In this document: in pieces, positions 10,486 through 22,252 of the stretch | Position numbering within the stretch: position 1 is the first letter of the stretch | Layout: each line of letters begins with the position of its first letter | Assembly (NCBI GenBank): GCA_025094145.1 | Contig: JALLLS010000020.1 | Location: forward strand, 310,001 to 374,000 | Direction: 5' to 3' | From: Spinellus fusiger | Taxonomy: Eukaryota; Mucoromycota; Mucoromycetes; Mucorales; Phycomycetaceae | Length of the DNA: 64,000 nt | Made by a program: the position numbers and the translations under genes | The notes under the pieces: model-generated | What the model saw: only the letters and a program-made list of their open reading frames with translations | Databases searched by the model: none | What the model was told of the DNA's origin: nothing

Positions 10486-12292
10486 AAAAAGAAACAGCGA
10501 GCAATTCCCTTGGCTCTTTTGCCATTTCCCACAAAACAACCTACTGCACACACACAGCACAACACAACACAACACAATACACAATACACAATACACAAGA
10601 GAAAAGGAGAAAAAGAAAATAATCATTCCATTGCATTGCATCTCATCTTCATTGACATGGTATCTCTATTGATACCTATCATCCCAGGGATACCCTTTCT
10701 CTTTCTCTTTTTGCCCTCCTCCTCCCCCTCCCCCTTTTTTCTTTTCTTTTATCTGTCATTAGAGATGGCATGTAAATAGTATGGATAGGCAGTTAAGGGG
10801 GTTTTCCTTTTTTTCTCTCTCTCTTCTGTTTTTCCATTTCTCCATTTCTCCATTTCTCCATTTCTTATTATTTGGAAGAAAAAAAAAACAAGTCTATCTA
10901 CATTTGATTCATGTTTTATCTATCTTGTCTTCCGTATTACATTTATTTCCTACTATAGTGATTTCCACCTAATACAATAAAATGTTTTCAAACCTGTTGA
11001 AACAAAGCCGTGTCTGAAAATGATATGGGCGTGATCTTTTCTTGTCTTTGTGCCATGTGACCCTGCCTCCCACAAAAGGCACAAAAAAGAAAGTGCTACC
11101 AATCAAGGCACCAGAACACCTTCATGGAATGTGCCGGATGTTGAAAGAGGAGGAGCAGAACGGGCCTTAGTTTTCTATCAAAGACAAAAGCTAGGGACGT
11201 CTATTTCTATCAAGGGAAATAGTATCTTTTGGATTGAGTTGATCCTTGGTTTACCCTTTGTAATCTATATTTTTATATATTATCTATATTATCTATATTA
11301 TCTATATTATCTCTACTCTTAATGATTGGAGAGCCAATGTTACTAGTTTTGACATTTGGGGTACAAAGAAAACACCCTTTCTTTTTTCTTCTACTCCTTT
11401 GAAGAACAATAAAAACAAGAGTAGTTCTTTGTTTCTTTGGGACATAAGAAAGAGTCTAATGCTACAAGCCATGGCCAATCCATAGACAGTCCCTTTTTTA
11501 TTGTGATGATTTGCAATGCATCCTGTGACATGAGTCTCTTTTGTAGAGTGCAGCTATCGTTGTAGTTGTTTTCTATTGTTGCTCTGGATTCAATCCCGAT
11601 TGAAATGGCGACATGAGCCCATGGCACTTGTAGATTACATATTTTCGACCCACTGGTGCATCATCAAATATCTTGTAGTAGGAGGTAGGAGATGCAATTC
11701 ACACGTCGTATTACTTTGGTTAGAATAGCTCGAGACACTGAGTATGAAAATAGACAAAATAATAGAGAAGACTCGTCCATGGAATTATTGTAAATTGATG
11801 AGTCTAATATGCATTAATTAAGAGGATTTTAGATGTGAATCAAATGAGACTACCGATTTTGGTGGTGAAAATAATCGGTAAATCCATGTCAGCAGTAGAA
11901 GGGAAGGCATTCCTTATAAGGGTGCATTCTATGGGTAGGAAGGATACAACCCACCCTGGACAGGTTTAGTGAGCATAACCAACTGTTGTATGAATCCAAC
12001 CGCAGTACATCCCTGGTGATTTAATAGAAGAGTAAGACGAAGAGTAAGTGTGGTATTCCATGTTAATGAGTGCAAGAGTAGGCCCACTCACTAAATAGAC
12101 ATTCTACCTGGAATGACAGTCAGGACTGGAAATTAAATGCACTGCTAGTCTTTTTCTTTTCTAGCGAGTCATGAGGGTTAGTCTGTATTTACCTTTTATA
12201 GAATAAAATTTTTCATGATGCTTTTTAGTGGATTGAAAAGTATATCTCCTGTTCCTACAAGTATAAGTGAGTACAGAACAGATAGACTAAGG
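10486..12292. other. Intergenic region with simple repeats
   Basis: Contains CACAA/ATACACA repeats (10550-10602), CT-rich stretches (10690-10860, including four CCATTTCT units) and TATATTATC units (11268-11314). A frame at 11050-11322 contains one protein-like stretch (PDVERGGAERALVFYQRQK) but ends in repeat, has no splice support and is not called. Confidence 0.45.
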
Positions 12293-12405
12293 AATCATTA
12301 GTAGGAAAGTTAGTAGGAAAGTTAGTAGGAAAGTTAGTAGGAGAGTTAGTAGGAGAGTTAGTAGGAATCATTAGTAGGAAAGTTAGTAGGAAAATTAGTA
12401 GGAAA
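12293..12405. repeat. Tandem repeat, AGTAGGAAAGTT unit
   Basis: About nine imperfect 12-bp copies alternating AGTAGGAAAGTT, AGTAGGAGAGTT and AGTAGGAATCAT. Confidence 0.88.
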
Positions 12406-15400
12406 TTCTGATAGATATGGCATTTTTTATTGCTAAATAAATACACAATTCTACATCCATGTAGAGTTTGTATCTCTATCTTATGATGATTGAATGTCCA
12501 TATGATCTACCAAGTAGAGAAACTGCCTTATGAGAACTTTAAATAAAGAAGCTTTGAAACTTTAATACTTTGATATTCAAGATACTTAATATAACAATAA
12601 AAGATAACACACATCAGCTACCCTAAGCAGTAGTATAGGCTCTTTTTATAAATAGTATCATGTAGAATCAATAAAGTAGAAAACAGAGCCAAAGAGAATA
12701 GTAAGAAAACAGACTTCTATCATTTTTTAACTCTATGGGATGTATAGGAAACTAAATGGTATTCAACTTTATTCAAAAAGAAAAAAGAAAAAGAAAAGTA
12801 TAGATAGCTAGTGACTAATAACACTTTCAGATACTGGTAAGCATTTTGAATAAATCAAGTAAAGAAAAGGAAATAAGTTTTGAACAGTAATAAATCTTAT
12901 TATGAAAAGAATAGAAAGTTAAATAATAATTCTCTTTTAACTACTGCCAAATCTGGCTACAAAATAAAGTTAAAACATTAATGCATCACTTGCTACTATT
13001 TTACAACTATTGCTATTGCTATTGATATTGCTATTGCTATTGATATTGATATTGCTATTGATATTGCTATTGATATTGATATTTCATCTTATCTAAATAA
13101 AGTCAACTTCTAGAATGCATCGATTATTGTTCAAATATCCAAATCTATGTATTCATGTATAGATAGGTGTGTATTTATTGAGCGGAAGGTAAGAATTGCA
13201 AATATCGAACCATTGAATAAGTGATACACCCAAAGTCTTCTTCTGACATTGAAGCGGCTATTTGGGGTGTCAACATGTCGTGGATCAAATATTCGCTATC
13301 TTTGGGGAGAAATCAGGCTTAGAAATCAAGAGAGTTTGTCTTGTGAAATGAAGAAAACGAGAAACAAGGTATTTTATAAGGCATATACTAGCCTTTATTA
13401 TATGAACCCTTCATAGGAGGTACACAATGATTCTCTGATACTAATTAGCACGAACAATAAATTAGTCTTAATATTGATTTCCTTTCTCTCTCATGAGATT
13501 CAATAAAACCGGTACTACCCGAGTACTCTGTTGAAAATTTTTCAGCAAGTCAAAGTACACTTCAATAAAACATATAAGACGCAGATAGACTTCCAATTAT
13601 ACTCAATATACCTATATTTATTCATTCTATCTATATGAAATCAGTTTATATAGATAACGAAATAATTCTTTACCAGTCTTCATTGATGGCTTGTTCTTAT
13701 ATATGAAAAGCTCAACCTATGCATTATAATCTACTTGATGCTGCATTTATGAAGTGTCGTCATGCTTCAATAGCCAGCGTCTGTTACCAGCATTCTTGTG
13801 CTTTTGTGCTTTTGTGCTTTTCTTATTACATTTATTTGTGTAGCTAAAGTAGATGTGCACATACTCTATCGACAAAAGCTAATAAATAACACCTGAAATG
13901 ATACAATTTTCAAGAGTATTATCTCTTGTCGTACAGAACACATGGAATATTAGTAATGCTATTAGACTCCACCAAGCTATTTAATAGGTGCGTTAGAGTT
14001 CTTAAAATAGTGATTTTTCAGTAACTATATAGTGTGTTAAAAAGGAAGGTCTGCTATCGATAAAAAGAGGCTTTAGGTACTGTAGTAATCTATACTAAGG
14101 TACATAAGAGTATTTATTTGCGAATAAAAAGCCTATTTTTATAAATGTAAAGTAAAACAAATATAGTCATTACTAATGCATAGACCCGCAGATGATATAG
14201 AGCTACTAAGCAAATGTATAAAACGAACTTCTTTCATCAAGTATAATTTGTTGAGTCCGCCCCCTGTCTTTTAATCAATAGATAAATCAGTAGTATTTGT
14301 AAAGAAGTGAATGTCATTGACTGTTGTTTTCACTTATTAGATTCTCTAACTATTTAACCTCAAACTATTAATAGTTTATTATTATTATTATTGTGATAGT
14401 TAGTAGGCCACTTCCATATTCTTTGAGATCTCAACTAGGATCTATCGTAAAGCATAAATGAGTTATGTTATTCGAACAAGGATAATAATAACAAAGGCTA
14501 TAAATTATGCCACATATGGGTAGTCATGTAGTACACTAGTGTACAAATAGAGTCAACCATGAGTACAAAGAGTTAGTTTTGAAATTAGTTTTGAAATATG
14601 TATTAGAATCGGTGATTCTCTTTACAAAGATAAAGACAACTTGCCCGAGTAGGATGTAAGCAAGGTGTGAACCAATTGTTATCATTCAACGGCAATTTCT
14701 GGCTTTTTCAACATTTGGGTTAGCCTCCTCCCCAATTATAGTTACCGAATAGGTGAGTTAGCAATGTGTATAGACAAACTTGAAAAATATCCTTCTTTGA
14801 TACTTTATTGTAATCTATTCCAAAGTACGTTGTTACATCAACAATGCACTTTGTCAATCATGTGACTTGGTTTAGAAGACCTATAGTAAAATAGCAATAG
14901 CAATAGCAATATCACTCCTTGTTTACACCAAATAATTGGCCTTATTTCAGCTGGTTAAGTAGAAGTTTTTAATAAAAGGTATGTGACGTTCTTTATAAAA
15001 CGAAGAAATAACATAAAGTTATTTACACTGTAAATTAGATTAAAGTTTTTTTTTTTTTTAGATTTTAGGTGAATGTGCTTCTCTGGTCTTGCATTTATAG
15101 AATGAGTAAAAAATGGTTCATGTTAGATAGAATATTTATGTCTCATAGACCACTATAGCAGTGATCTCACAAAAGTGCTATGCCTTAAGAAGAGCATTGT
15201 GTTTAAATAAATAATATCTACATTGAAGCCAGTCTGTACACTGTTAGGGGTCATAGTTTCATCACCTTAAGTTATTCTAACTAAATAAGAGATTTAGGGA
15301 TTTTATTATTATTAAATAAAGTAATAATCTCTGTAAATACAGGTGAATAATTCTATTCTACTATCTCTACTGCAAAAGATATGAATACATGCTACACTAA

Positions 15401-16009
15401 TGATATTTTATGTTAACAGTTTCTCCAATAAAAGCATAGTTCATTTATACAGAAATTATTATTGCCTTTTACTCTTAGTGTATAGGACAGCCTCCATACT
15501 CTTTTTCAAGTAAGTATTTGTCAGATAGAAACTAATTATAATATTTATGATCTTCTTCACATATTTTGAACCATGATAATGACCCTGATGCCACTTATCG
15601 CTCCTGAATGTGAAAAGTGGTCTTGTCCTGATGGTGCCTGGTATCGGTTGCCAACCTATCAATCCAGTAAAGCAAACATGAGTAAAAGATGACACTGAGA
15701 GTATGCCCTACTCTATCACCTAAGCTCCGGGTTCCAATCCGATTGAGCATCTTAGGGGGCACAAATGAGTTATATCTTTTAATTTGCAGTTGTTAGAATG
15801 TGAATAATGAGGCCATCCTGATATCAAAGTAGGGACAGGCCTGCTTACTTTTTATTTTATTTTACTATATCTATAAATGAAACTGAAACTGTAGCTTTTG
15901 ATAATAAAGATGAGATGAAAGCTTAGAGTAAAATAAAGAGTTGGAGAAAACTCAGATGTCATTCTTCTTTAATTTCTAGGCCTTGTTTTTCTATTGCTAC
16001 CACTTTATG
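12406..16009. other. AT-rich gene desert
   Basis: Very AT-rich with stops everywhere. It includes a TATTGCTATTGA repeat (13003-13085). At 15720-15760 one frame reads SNPIEHL, the third catalytic block of Tc1 transposases, so a small decayed Tc1 scrap may be present, but the surrounding frames do not confirm it. Confidence 0.4.
13003..13085. repeat. Tandem repeat, TATTGCTATTGA units
   Basis: Alternating ATTGCT and ATTGAT hexamers for about 80 bp. Confidence 0.85.
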
Positions 16010-16580
16010 ATATTGTATTACAGTTCAATTTTTTTTGGGTGTTTAGTTGTTATTCGCGCATTAGGCATAGTAGCCACCCTATGAGAAATTTTGAACAATT
16101 AAGATATACATATAAACACTTCAAATACAAAAGTGGAAAAAAGAAATGCAAGAAAAAAAGAAACAGAAAGATAAGAGTACATAAAACTTCGAAATGAAAA
16201 AAAAATGAAGAAATGAAAGAAAATGACAATGAATACATATGCATTAGTTTGGAACTAATCCCATAAGCTTCTCAATAGACCAAAGATTGGTATATTCATA
16301 AGTGTTGTTGGGTGTGTTGATTGTCTTCCTCGACTCTTTTCATGGCTGAGTCAGACCCAAATGCATGGAGGGCTGGCAACTATGGGTTTCACTGTGGGGA
16401 TGGGATTAGGGATAAGAGAGGATGATTTGGGTTCATTTTCTGCACTAATGGCATTGATTTGAGCCTGGAGAGATGTAATAAGGTCATCTTTGACCTTGAC
16501 TTGTGCTTCCAATTCCTAGATGCGGAGTCCAATTGTTGCCATTTGTCTCGGAATAGACATTGTATTACAGCGACTAGACA
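16010..16580 (-). mobile_element. LINE copy A: truncated, internally deleted ORF1 plus 3' tail
   Basis: On the minus strand this matches the 27.5-28.9 kb element over two blocks: the ORF1 coiled-coil region (from about 16570, reading MATIGLR then LEAQVKVKDDL) and the end of ORF1 (SDSAM, EDNQHTQ) with the whole 3' UTR. The ORF1 middle is missing; the join lies at 16363, near similar CAGTTACCA/CAGTCACCA words. It also carries a stop after the coiled-coil start. The 3' end lies at about 16015, where the tail reads CCCAAAAAAAATTGAACTGTAA. Dead copy. Confidence 0.8.
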
Positions 16581-16651
16581 GAATCTTAGGTAGATTATTA
16601 AGTTCTGATATGCTTATGTAATAGAAAATATTGTATAAAACATATATAGTG

Positions 16652-18430
16652 GAGTTCAAAAAAACATGGGACACTTTTCATTTTCCGATAGTATTATTGT
16701 TTGGGGAAATACTTATTCTTTGTAATAGAAACATACATTAAACACATATAGTAGAGACTTGAAAGTTGAATAAAGTATAAAAAGGTCAGCAGAATAATAG
16801 ATACAAATTCATTTGGTGAAAACCCTTAATATTTAGTGTTTCTACCCTTGGCCTTTATAACAGCCCTATATCTCCGCCCCATGTTGGCAATAAGGGTGTC
16901 TATGGTGTTCTTGGAAATATTCTCCCATTATTTTAACAAGACTACCTACAAAGTTTGAAGAGTGCTTCTTGGAGCTATTCTATTTCTGATATAATTGTCA
17001 AGCTTCTCCTAAATATGCTCTATGGGGTTGAGGTTGGGGATTTGTGAAGGCCACCCCTCCATAGTGGCAATACTCTCATTTGCCTTCCACAACCTGGATT
17101 TTCTACTCTTGTGGCATCTGAAATTGTTCTCTTGAAGAATATAATCCACCTCTAGATTAATTTTCTTGAGTTGAGCCAGCTCAGGGCAGTAATCCTTCTT
17201 TAAGATCTCAATATATCTTCTATTGTCAATACTGCCCTTCACATACATTAAACTTCCGACACGTTATGAGATTATTCAGACAAGAATAACGAGGCTGAAC
17301 AAAGATAATTTCTATTGAGTGAAGAGTTGTTCCTTATTTTTATTTTTTATTTTTTGGGTGCTTATTCTTCAGTAGCCTCTACCTTATATTAAAATGATCT
17401 ATTCTACCTTATAGTAGACTACATGGGTGGAGCCTTATTGGTTTATTGAATAAGCACACTATTATAGAGCCATCAGTTATGTATCTTCACTTTAATCGAC
17501 TTTCATAGGTCTTATTTATCCAATAAGGATTTGTAGATCAAGGCAGCTCTTATTAAGTGTCCTATGGTACACTGAACTAAGAAGGTTGATTTGTAGCTAC
17601 TACATATCAGTGAGATTGATATAGAGATTACCATGGTACTTGTGTGCACTCAAGCTTTCATAGAGGATTCTGATGTCATAGCACACTATTCATGTTGAAC
17701 AATTCATGGAGAATCTTTTGATTGAATTTGGAACACAACACCTTCACCAGAGATTGAACCCCGTGCCATTACACCAGCACCTCCAAACTTCATTTTTAGC
17801 TTAATAATTTTCAAAGTAGTTCTTCATTCTTTCTTTGTGCTAATCTGTTACAGTTGTTGGTCCTCATCAGCTCACACTTTGACTCATTGTATCATATGAC
17901 TATCTTTCAGTCTTCTTCCATCCAATGAAGGTGAGCCTTATCCCAGTCAAGCCTCAGCTTCTTGTGTTTAGTGATGAGAGAGAGTTTCTTAACCACCTCA
18001 CAAGAAGCAGATCAATCTTCATCATCTTTTTGAAAGTGTTCATTCACTTTTGGGTGGTTATTTGCCTGTGAAGCTTCTCCATTATCTGGGATAAATCCTT
18101 TTCCACTTTGAATGAAACCTCTCTATCATCCCTCTAACTAAGAATGGGATTACACACAATGCCTTTTCTGGTCCTGAAACATCAAGTTTCTTTGTATTTC
18201 TTTAAGATACGGGAAACGGGCAGTACATTAACTCCAAACATAGTAGAGAGGGTAACATGGGTGGTACCATCTACAGTGGCCTCGTGAGCAATGAGGCCGA
18301 GTAAAGTCGTCAATATTCTCTCTTGTTTCCAAGAGGTCTCATAAGGCCTCTATTATTGTTATATAAGATGGAAATTATGATGGAAAAGCGATAGATGAAG
18401 TAAGTTTAATAACTTTTCAAGGGTGAAACT
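16652..18430 (-). mobile_element. Tc1/mariner copy B, split by a ~480-bp insertion
   Basis: The minus strand carries transposase pieces: the C-terminal half at 16830-17250 (GSIDNRRYIEIL, then a QENN variant of the QEDN block, MEGWPSQIPNLNPIEHI) and the N-terminal half at about 17735-18350. The two halves belong to the same subfamily as copy C at 20.1 kb. Between them (about 17255-17735) lies unrelated DNA that interrupts the frame. One end carries a terminal-repeat-like stretch (GGAGTTCAAAAAAACATGGG); the other end is too decayed to place. Many stops, not functional. Confidence 0.75.
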
Positions 18431-20131
18431 GTGGTCTTGATCTGAGATATACCCAATATTTTGTTTAGCTACTGTATAATATCTCCGCAACGCCAACGCC
18501 GCCATGGAATGCAAAGACTCCTTCAGCAACAGACACTATATCCTCAATTTTACTCTCATTTCTCCTCTACCATCCATTATTAACCCGTTTAGCAAAGCCA
18601 GAAGCTGCTAGTGTAGTTGCTCTAGTTGTGTCCTCGGGTATTGTCCCGGTTACTTTGGGTAGCTCTCGTTGGATTTCGAATCACCACAGGATGACGGTTA
18701 TCCATTTGGTGTACTGTTTTCCTTGCTGACTTTATGGCCTTTCTGGCCGTCTATTCTTAACTTAGCATTTACTGTCATTTCTACTCATTTATCATCATTA
18801 TTCTCCACATTTAAAGTTTTATATTTCTCTGTCTTTCTGTTTCCTTCCTCTTTGTATTTTTTTTCTTTTTTTTTCTTTTGTATTTGAAGTGTCTATTTAC
18901 ATTCACACACAATTGAATTTAATACTTTTGAAAATAAATTTCAAGACAAAATATTAGGACATGTTCAACATCAAATAAAACACTCTATATTTGGTCTAGA
19001 ATCTCAAGACCTTAGCATACCAAGGATCAATATTTTCTATTCATTGAAAATAGAAAAATAATAATACAGTTAATATTTTGTATGACCTCCTTTGGCATCA
19101 ATGACAACCTGGCATCTGTCGGTCATACTTTGAATTTATTGTTGTGCAAATTCAATACCAACTTTCTTCCACTCTTCTGAAATTAGAGCCTTCAAACCTT
19201 CTACATTGGTAATATATGCTCTTCTTTTTTCAATTTGTCTTTCCAAGGCTCACTGGACGTGTTCAATTAGAGTTGAGTCGGGGCTTTGTGTGGGCCAGTA
19301 ATCAAAGCCTCGAATATGATGCGTCTCATTTTAACATCTAGCACACTATTCTTGTAACAGAAACTCCCTGTTTTCTTTCTGATGCAATTCTATGAACCAA
19401 GGATGGAACTCACCAGCCGAAAATTGATATATTTGTCTTGTTTTATAGTGTGATCAACAAAGACTCATGGGCCAAATTCGCCCGCCCAAAAACAGCTCCA
19501 AAGCATGACCCCACCACCACCAAACCTTGTTGTTGTAACACTATGATTAGGATCATAGTTCCCTAAAACACTTATGATGACACAGGCACCTCCATCGTTT
19601 CCTTTCAAGGTGTACCTGGACTCATCAGACCAGATGATGCCTTTCCACTGGTTGTTTGTCCAATTGACATGTTCCTTAGCCCAACAAAGCCGTTTCTCCT
19701 TGTATTTTTCAGTTAAGGTTGGATTGTGAGATAAAGAAAAAGATCCGAGCCCTAACTGATTGCAGTAGCTGATAATGGTGTTTCTACATACATCCACCTG
19801 AATCTTCAGCATTTCCAATTTCAGTTGATTATATATGACAAATGAGTCCTTTCTAATGACCTTTTCCAGATATCTGAGGTCTCTCTCACTGATTTTTTTT
19901 AGGTTTCCTATGACTCTTTAAACGCAGTGGTGACCCACATTCTTTAATGTTTCTGATAATATTTAGAACTATGGACTTTTTCATCTTAATTACACTCACA
20001 ATCACAGTCAATTTTAATACAGTCTTCAACAGGTAATAAATACCCCATCATCTTCTATCTTTTGTCTTTTCATATTCTCCACGAATGTGAGTCTCTGGAA
20101 ATATATCTGAAATACTGTTGGATTAATAATA

Positions 20132-21493
20132 CAGTATCACGACAAAAATCTAAAATATTTTTCATTTTCCGACTCTAATTTTGCTAAAAAATCTTTTTTT
20201 TTTACTTATTCCTCATTTCTTCTTTTTCCGCTATATCATCTACTATGTCTAACACCACTGAACAAACCACCAAGCCTTTTGGAAACAGAAAGAAAAATAT
20301 CAACAACTTTAATCGTCAACTCATTGTTCAAGAGGCCACCCAAAATGGCACCAGCCAAGTGGAGATTACAGCCATGTTTGGCATCAGTAATTCCACTGTC
20401 AGCCTTATCGTGAAGAAGTACAGAGAAACTGGCTGTTTCAAAGCAGGGAAGAGCTCTGAGCGCAAGTCTGTTCTGACTTAGAAGGACGAGAAAGAGTTTG
20501 TATACGAGATGGAAAGGGATTCATTTCAGACAATAGATCAACTTTGCAAGCAGATGACCACCAAAGTGTGCATGAGCACTTTTAGAGAAATGATGAAGAA
20601 TCTTGGCCTTTCTTCTTTCAGGATGGTTAAGAAACCTTCTCTCAGCATTAAACACAAGAAGTTGAGGCTTGCTTAGGCTAAGGCCCACTTCCATTAGACT
20701 GAGGAAGACTGGAAGGCAGTCATCTGGTCCGATGACTCCAAGTTCCAGCTAATGAGCAACAACCATCGCAACAGAGTAGTGCGCAGAAAGAAGGAGGGAC
20801 TGCTCCCAAAGAATGTGAAGCCTACCATGAAGTTTGGTGGTGGTGGGGTGATGGTGTGGGGTTCCTTTTCTGGTGAAGGTATTAGTAGACTTGCTGTGGT
20901 GGAGGGATCCATCAATAGTGCCAAATACACCAGTATTTTAGAAACGGCCTATTGCCCTGAGTTGGCTTGTCTTTTCAGCACTGAATCCAGTGGTAGGCTA
21001 TATTCTTCAAGAGGACAATGCTATATGACATACTAGTAAGGAGACTAGGAAATAGAAGGATGAGAGGGAGATTGCCACTATGGAGGGGTGGCCCTCTCAA
21101 AGCCCTGACCTGAACCCAATTGAGCATCTTTGGGAGGAGCTCGACAGAGCAGTCAGAAAGAAGATGACCCCAAGGAGCACCCTCAAGGATCTGAAGGCTC
21201 TTTTGGTCCAGGAATAGGACAAGATTCCCAAGACTGTCACCAACGCCCTCATCAACAGCATGCATCGGAGATGTAGGGCTGTTATTAAGGCCAAGGGTGG
21301 AGACACCAAATACTAAGGGTTTCCACCTAATAAATCTGTATATATTATCTTGATGACCTTCTTTATACTTTATCCAATTTTCAAGTCTCTACTGTGTGTT
21401 TAATGTGTGTTTTTATGACAAAGAATGGGTATTTCCATAAACAAGAATCATATCGGAATGTAAAAAATATTTTAGATTTTTGTCGTGACACTG
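20132..21493 (+). mobile_element. Tc1/mariner copy C, complete ends, nested in copy D
   Basis: A 1362-bp element with about 40-bp inverted repeats (CAGTATCACGACAAAAATCT left; CAGTGTCACGACAAAAATCT on the opposite strand at the right) and TA on both sides. Its insertion point is inside the 5' region of copy D. It carries one transposase pseudogene (next entry). Confidence 0.92.
20245..21316 (+). pseudogene. Tc1 transposase of copy C, broken by six stops and a frameshift
   Basis: DDE transposase of cut-and-paste elements. The N-terminal helix-turn-helix domain (residues 1-78, QVEITAMFGISNSTVSLIVK) is intact. First catalytic Asp in VIWSDDS, glycine-rich FGGGGVMVWGSF, second Asp in LQEDNA, then [10 protein letters not shown] with the third acidic residue, and a normal end at TAA 21316. 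Stops lie at 20479, 20674, 20695, 21026, 21053 and 21215, with one frameshift near 20970. At least four stops align with Trp codons of sister copies or the family. Inactive, though the ends could still be mobilised in trans. Confidence 0.9.
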
Positions 21494-21690
21494 TATTTAG
21501 AAAAAGGGAAATTTATGCAAAAAAATAATAGTTTTTTTTATTAAAATTTAAGCAAGTATTAAATTCAATTGTGCGTGACTGTATATCTTGTTCAAAAGAT
21601 ATCATAGGGTGACTAGCATGCCCTATACACTAATAGCAAATCATACCCAAAAATAAAAATACTTTAAACTGTACTGTGATTATCTATCAA

Positions 21691-22252
21691 ATAAAATAAT
21701 AATAATGAAAAATTCCTTTCTCTATTGTGAAATATCTTAAATTGATATACACCCTGACTGGGTTGAATCAAATGTGAAGACACTATTAGAGAATGGGGTC
21801 AAAAGAAATATCGCTATCTTTCTTTTTTATTAGGACTTTTTAGAATATACAACTTTTATTGTATTCTCTCAACCTTTTTTGTGTGTAAAATAGTTTTATT
21901 TTTCTACTTTCACACTTCATATTGTGTGACCTGTCTATGCAATAAGTTCTATTCTCTTGGAAATGCCTTGTGTAGAATATAAAGCTAATACAGATACCAA
22001 GTATATGATCTCTTAGACTCTATTAATAAGGTGAAAGTACCAAATTTTCACACTTAAAATTGGCACAATAAGGCACTACTAAGATTAGTGGCAAGAATAT
22101 AGTAGGAATTGACAAAGTATAATATTTCCAAATGATATATACGAATAAAATAATAGACTTGAATAATAGAATAATCAATTGGCATACAATTTATTACTAT
22201 AGCTTCATAAACTTAAGTGTACAAATAAATATATTTTATTTCGAAAAATGAT
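21691..22252. other. Intergenic region, no gene recognised
   Basis: AT-rich spacer between the transposon cluster and the aldo-keto reductase gene; no repeat or frame of note. Confidence 0.5.

Larger units (their letters stand above)
18900..21581 (-). mobile_element. Tc1/mariner copy D, inserted in LINE copy B and itself hosting copy C
   Basis: Terminal inverted repeats CATTCACACACAATTGAATT (left) and the inverse CAATTGTGCGTGACTG (right), each flanked by TA, the Tc1/mariner target. The minus strand carries a DDE transposase relic, with its longest frame at 19818-19465: RLCWAKEHVNW, IIWSDES (first Asp) and FGGGGVMLW. The C-terminal part is frameshifted. Without the 1.36-kb insert the element would be about 1.3 kb, the usual size. 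Confidence 0.87.
18478..21690 (+). mobile_element. LINE copy B: 3' end, interrupted by nested Tc1 elements
   Basis: Bases 18478-18897 match the 3' part of the LINE at 50.2-51.2 kb (shared peptide words TPSATDT, PFLTRL/PLLTRL, PEAASVV and RWISN, then the CT-rich 3' UTR). The homology stops at 18897 and resumes at 21584 (TTCAAAAG, CATAGGGTG, CAAAAATAAAAATACTTTAAACTGTA), where it runs to the LINE 3' terminus. The 2.68 kb in between is Tc1 copy D with copy C inside it. Heavily mutated, no function expected. Confidence 0.85.

Noticed and set aside
11050..11322. 90-codon frame
   Set aside because: Ends in a TATC repeat and lacks a conserved segment or splice sites; kept only as a note in the intergenic entry.
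12255..12446. Asn-Ser-Pro-Thr repeat frame
   Set aside because: Produced by the 12-bp tandem repeat; no start context or gene neighbours.
15715..15760. tRNA B-box-like GGTTCCAATCC
   Set aside because: No A-box or cloverleaf upstream; it also reads SNPIEHL, fitting a Tc1 scrap better.
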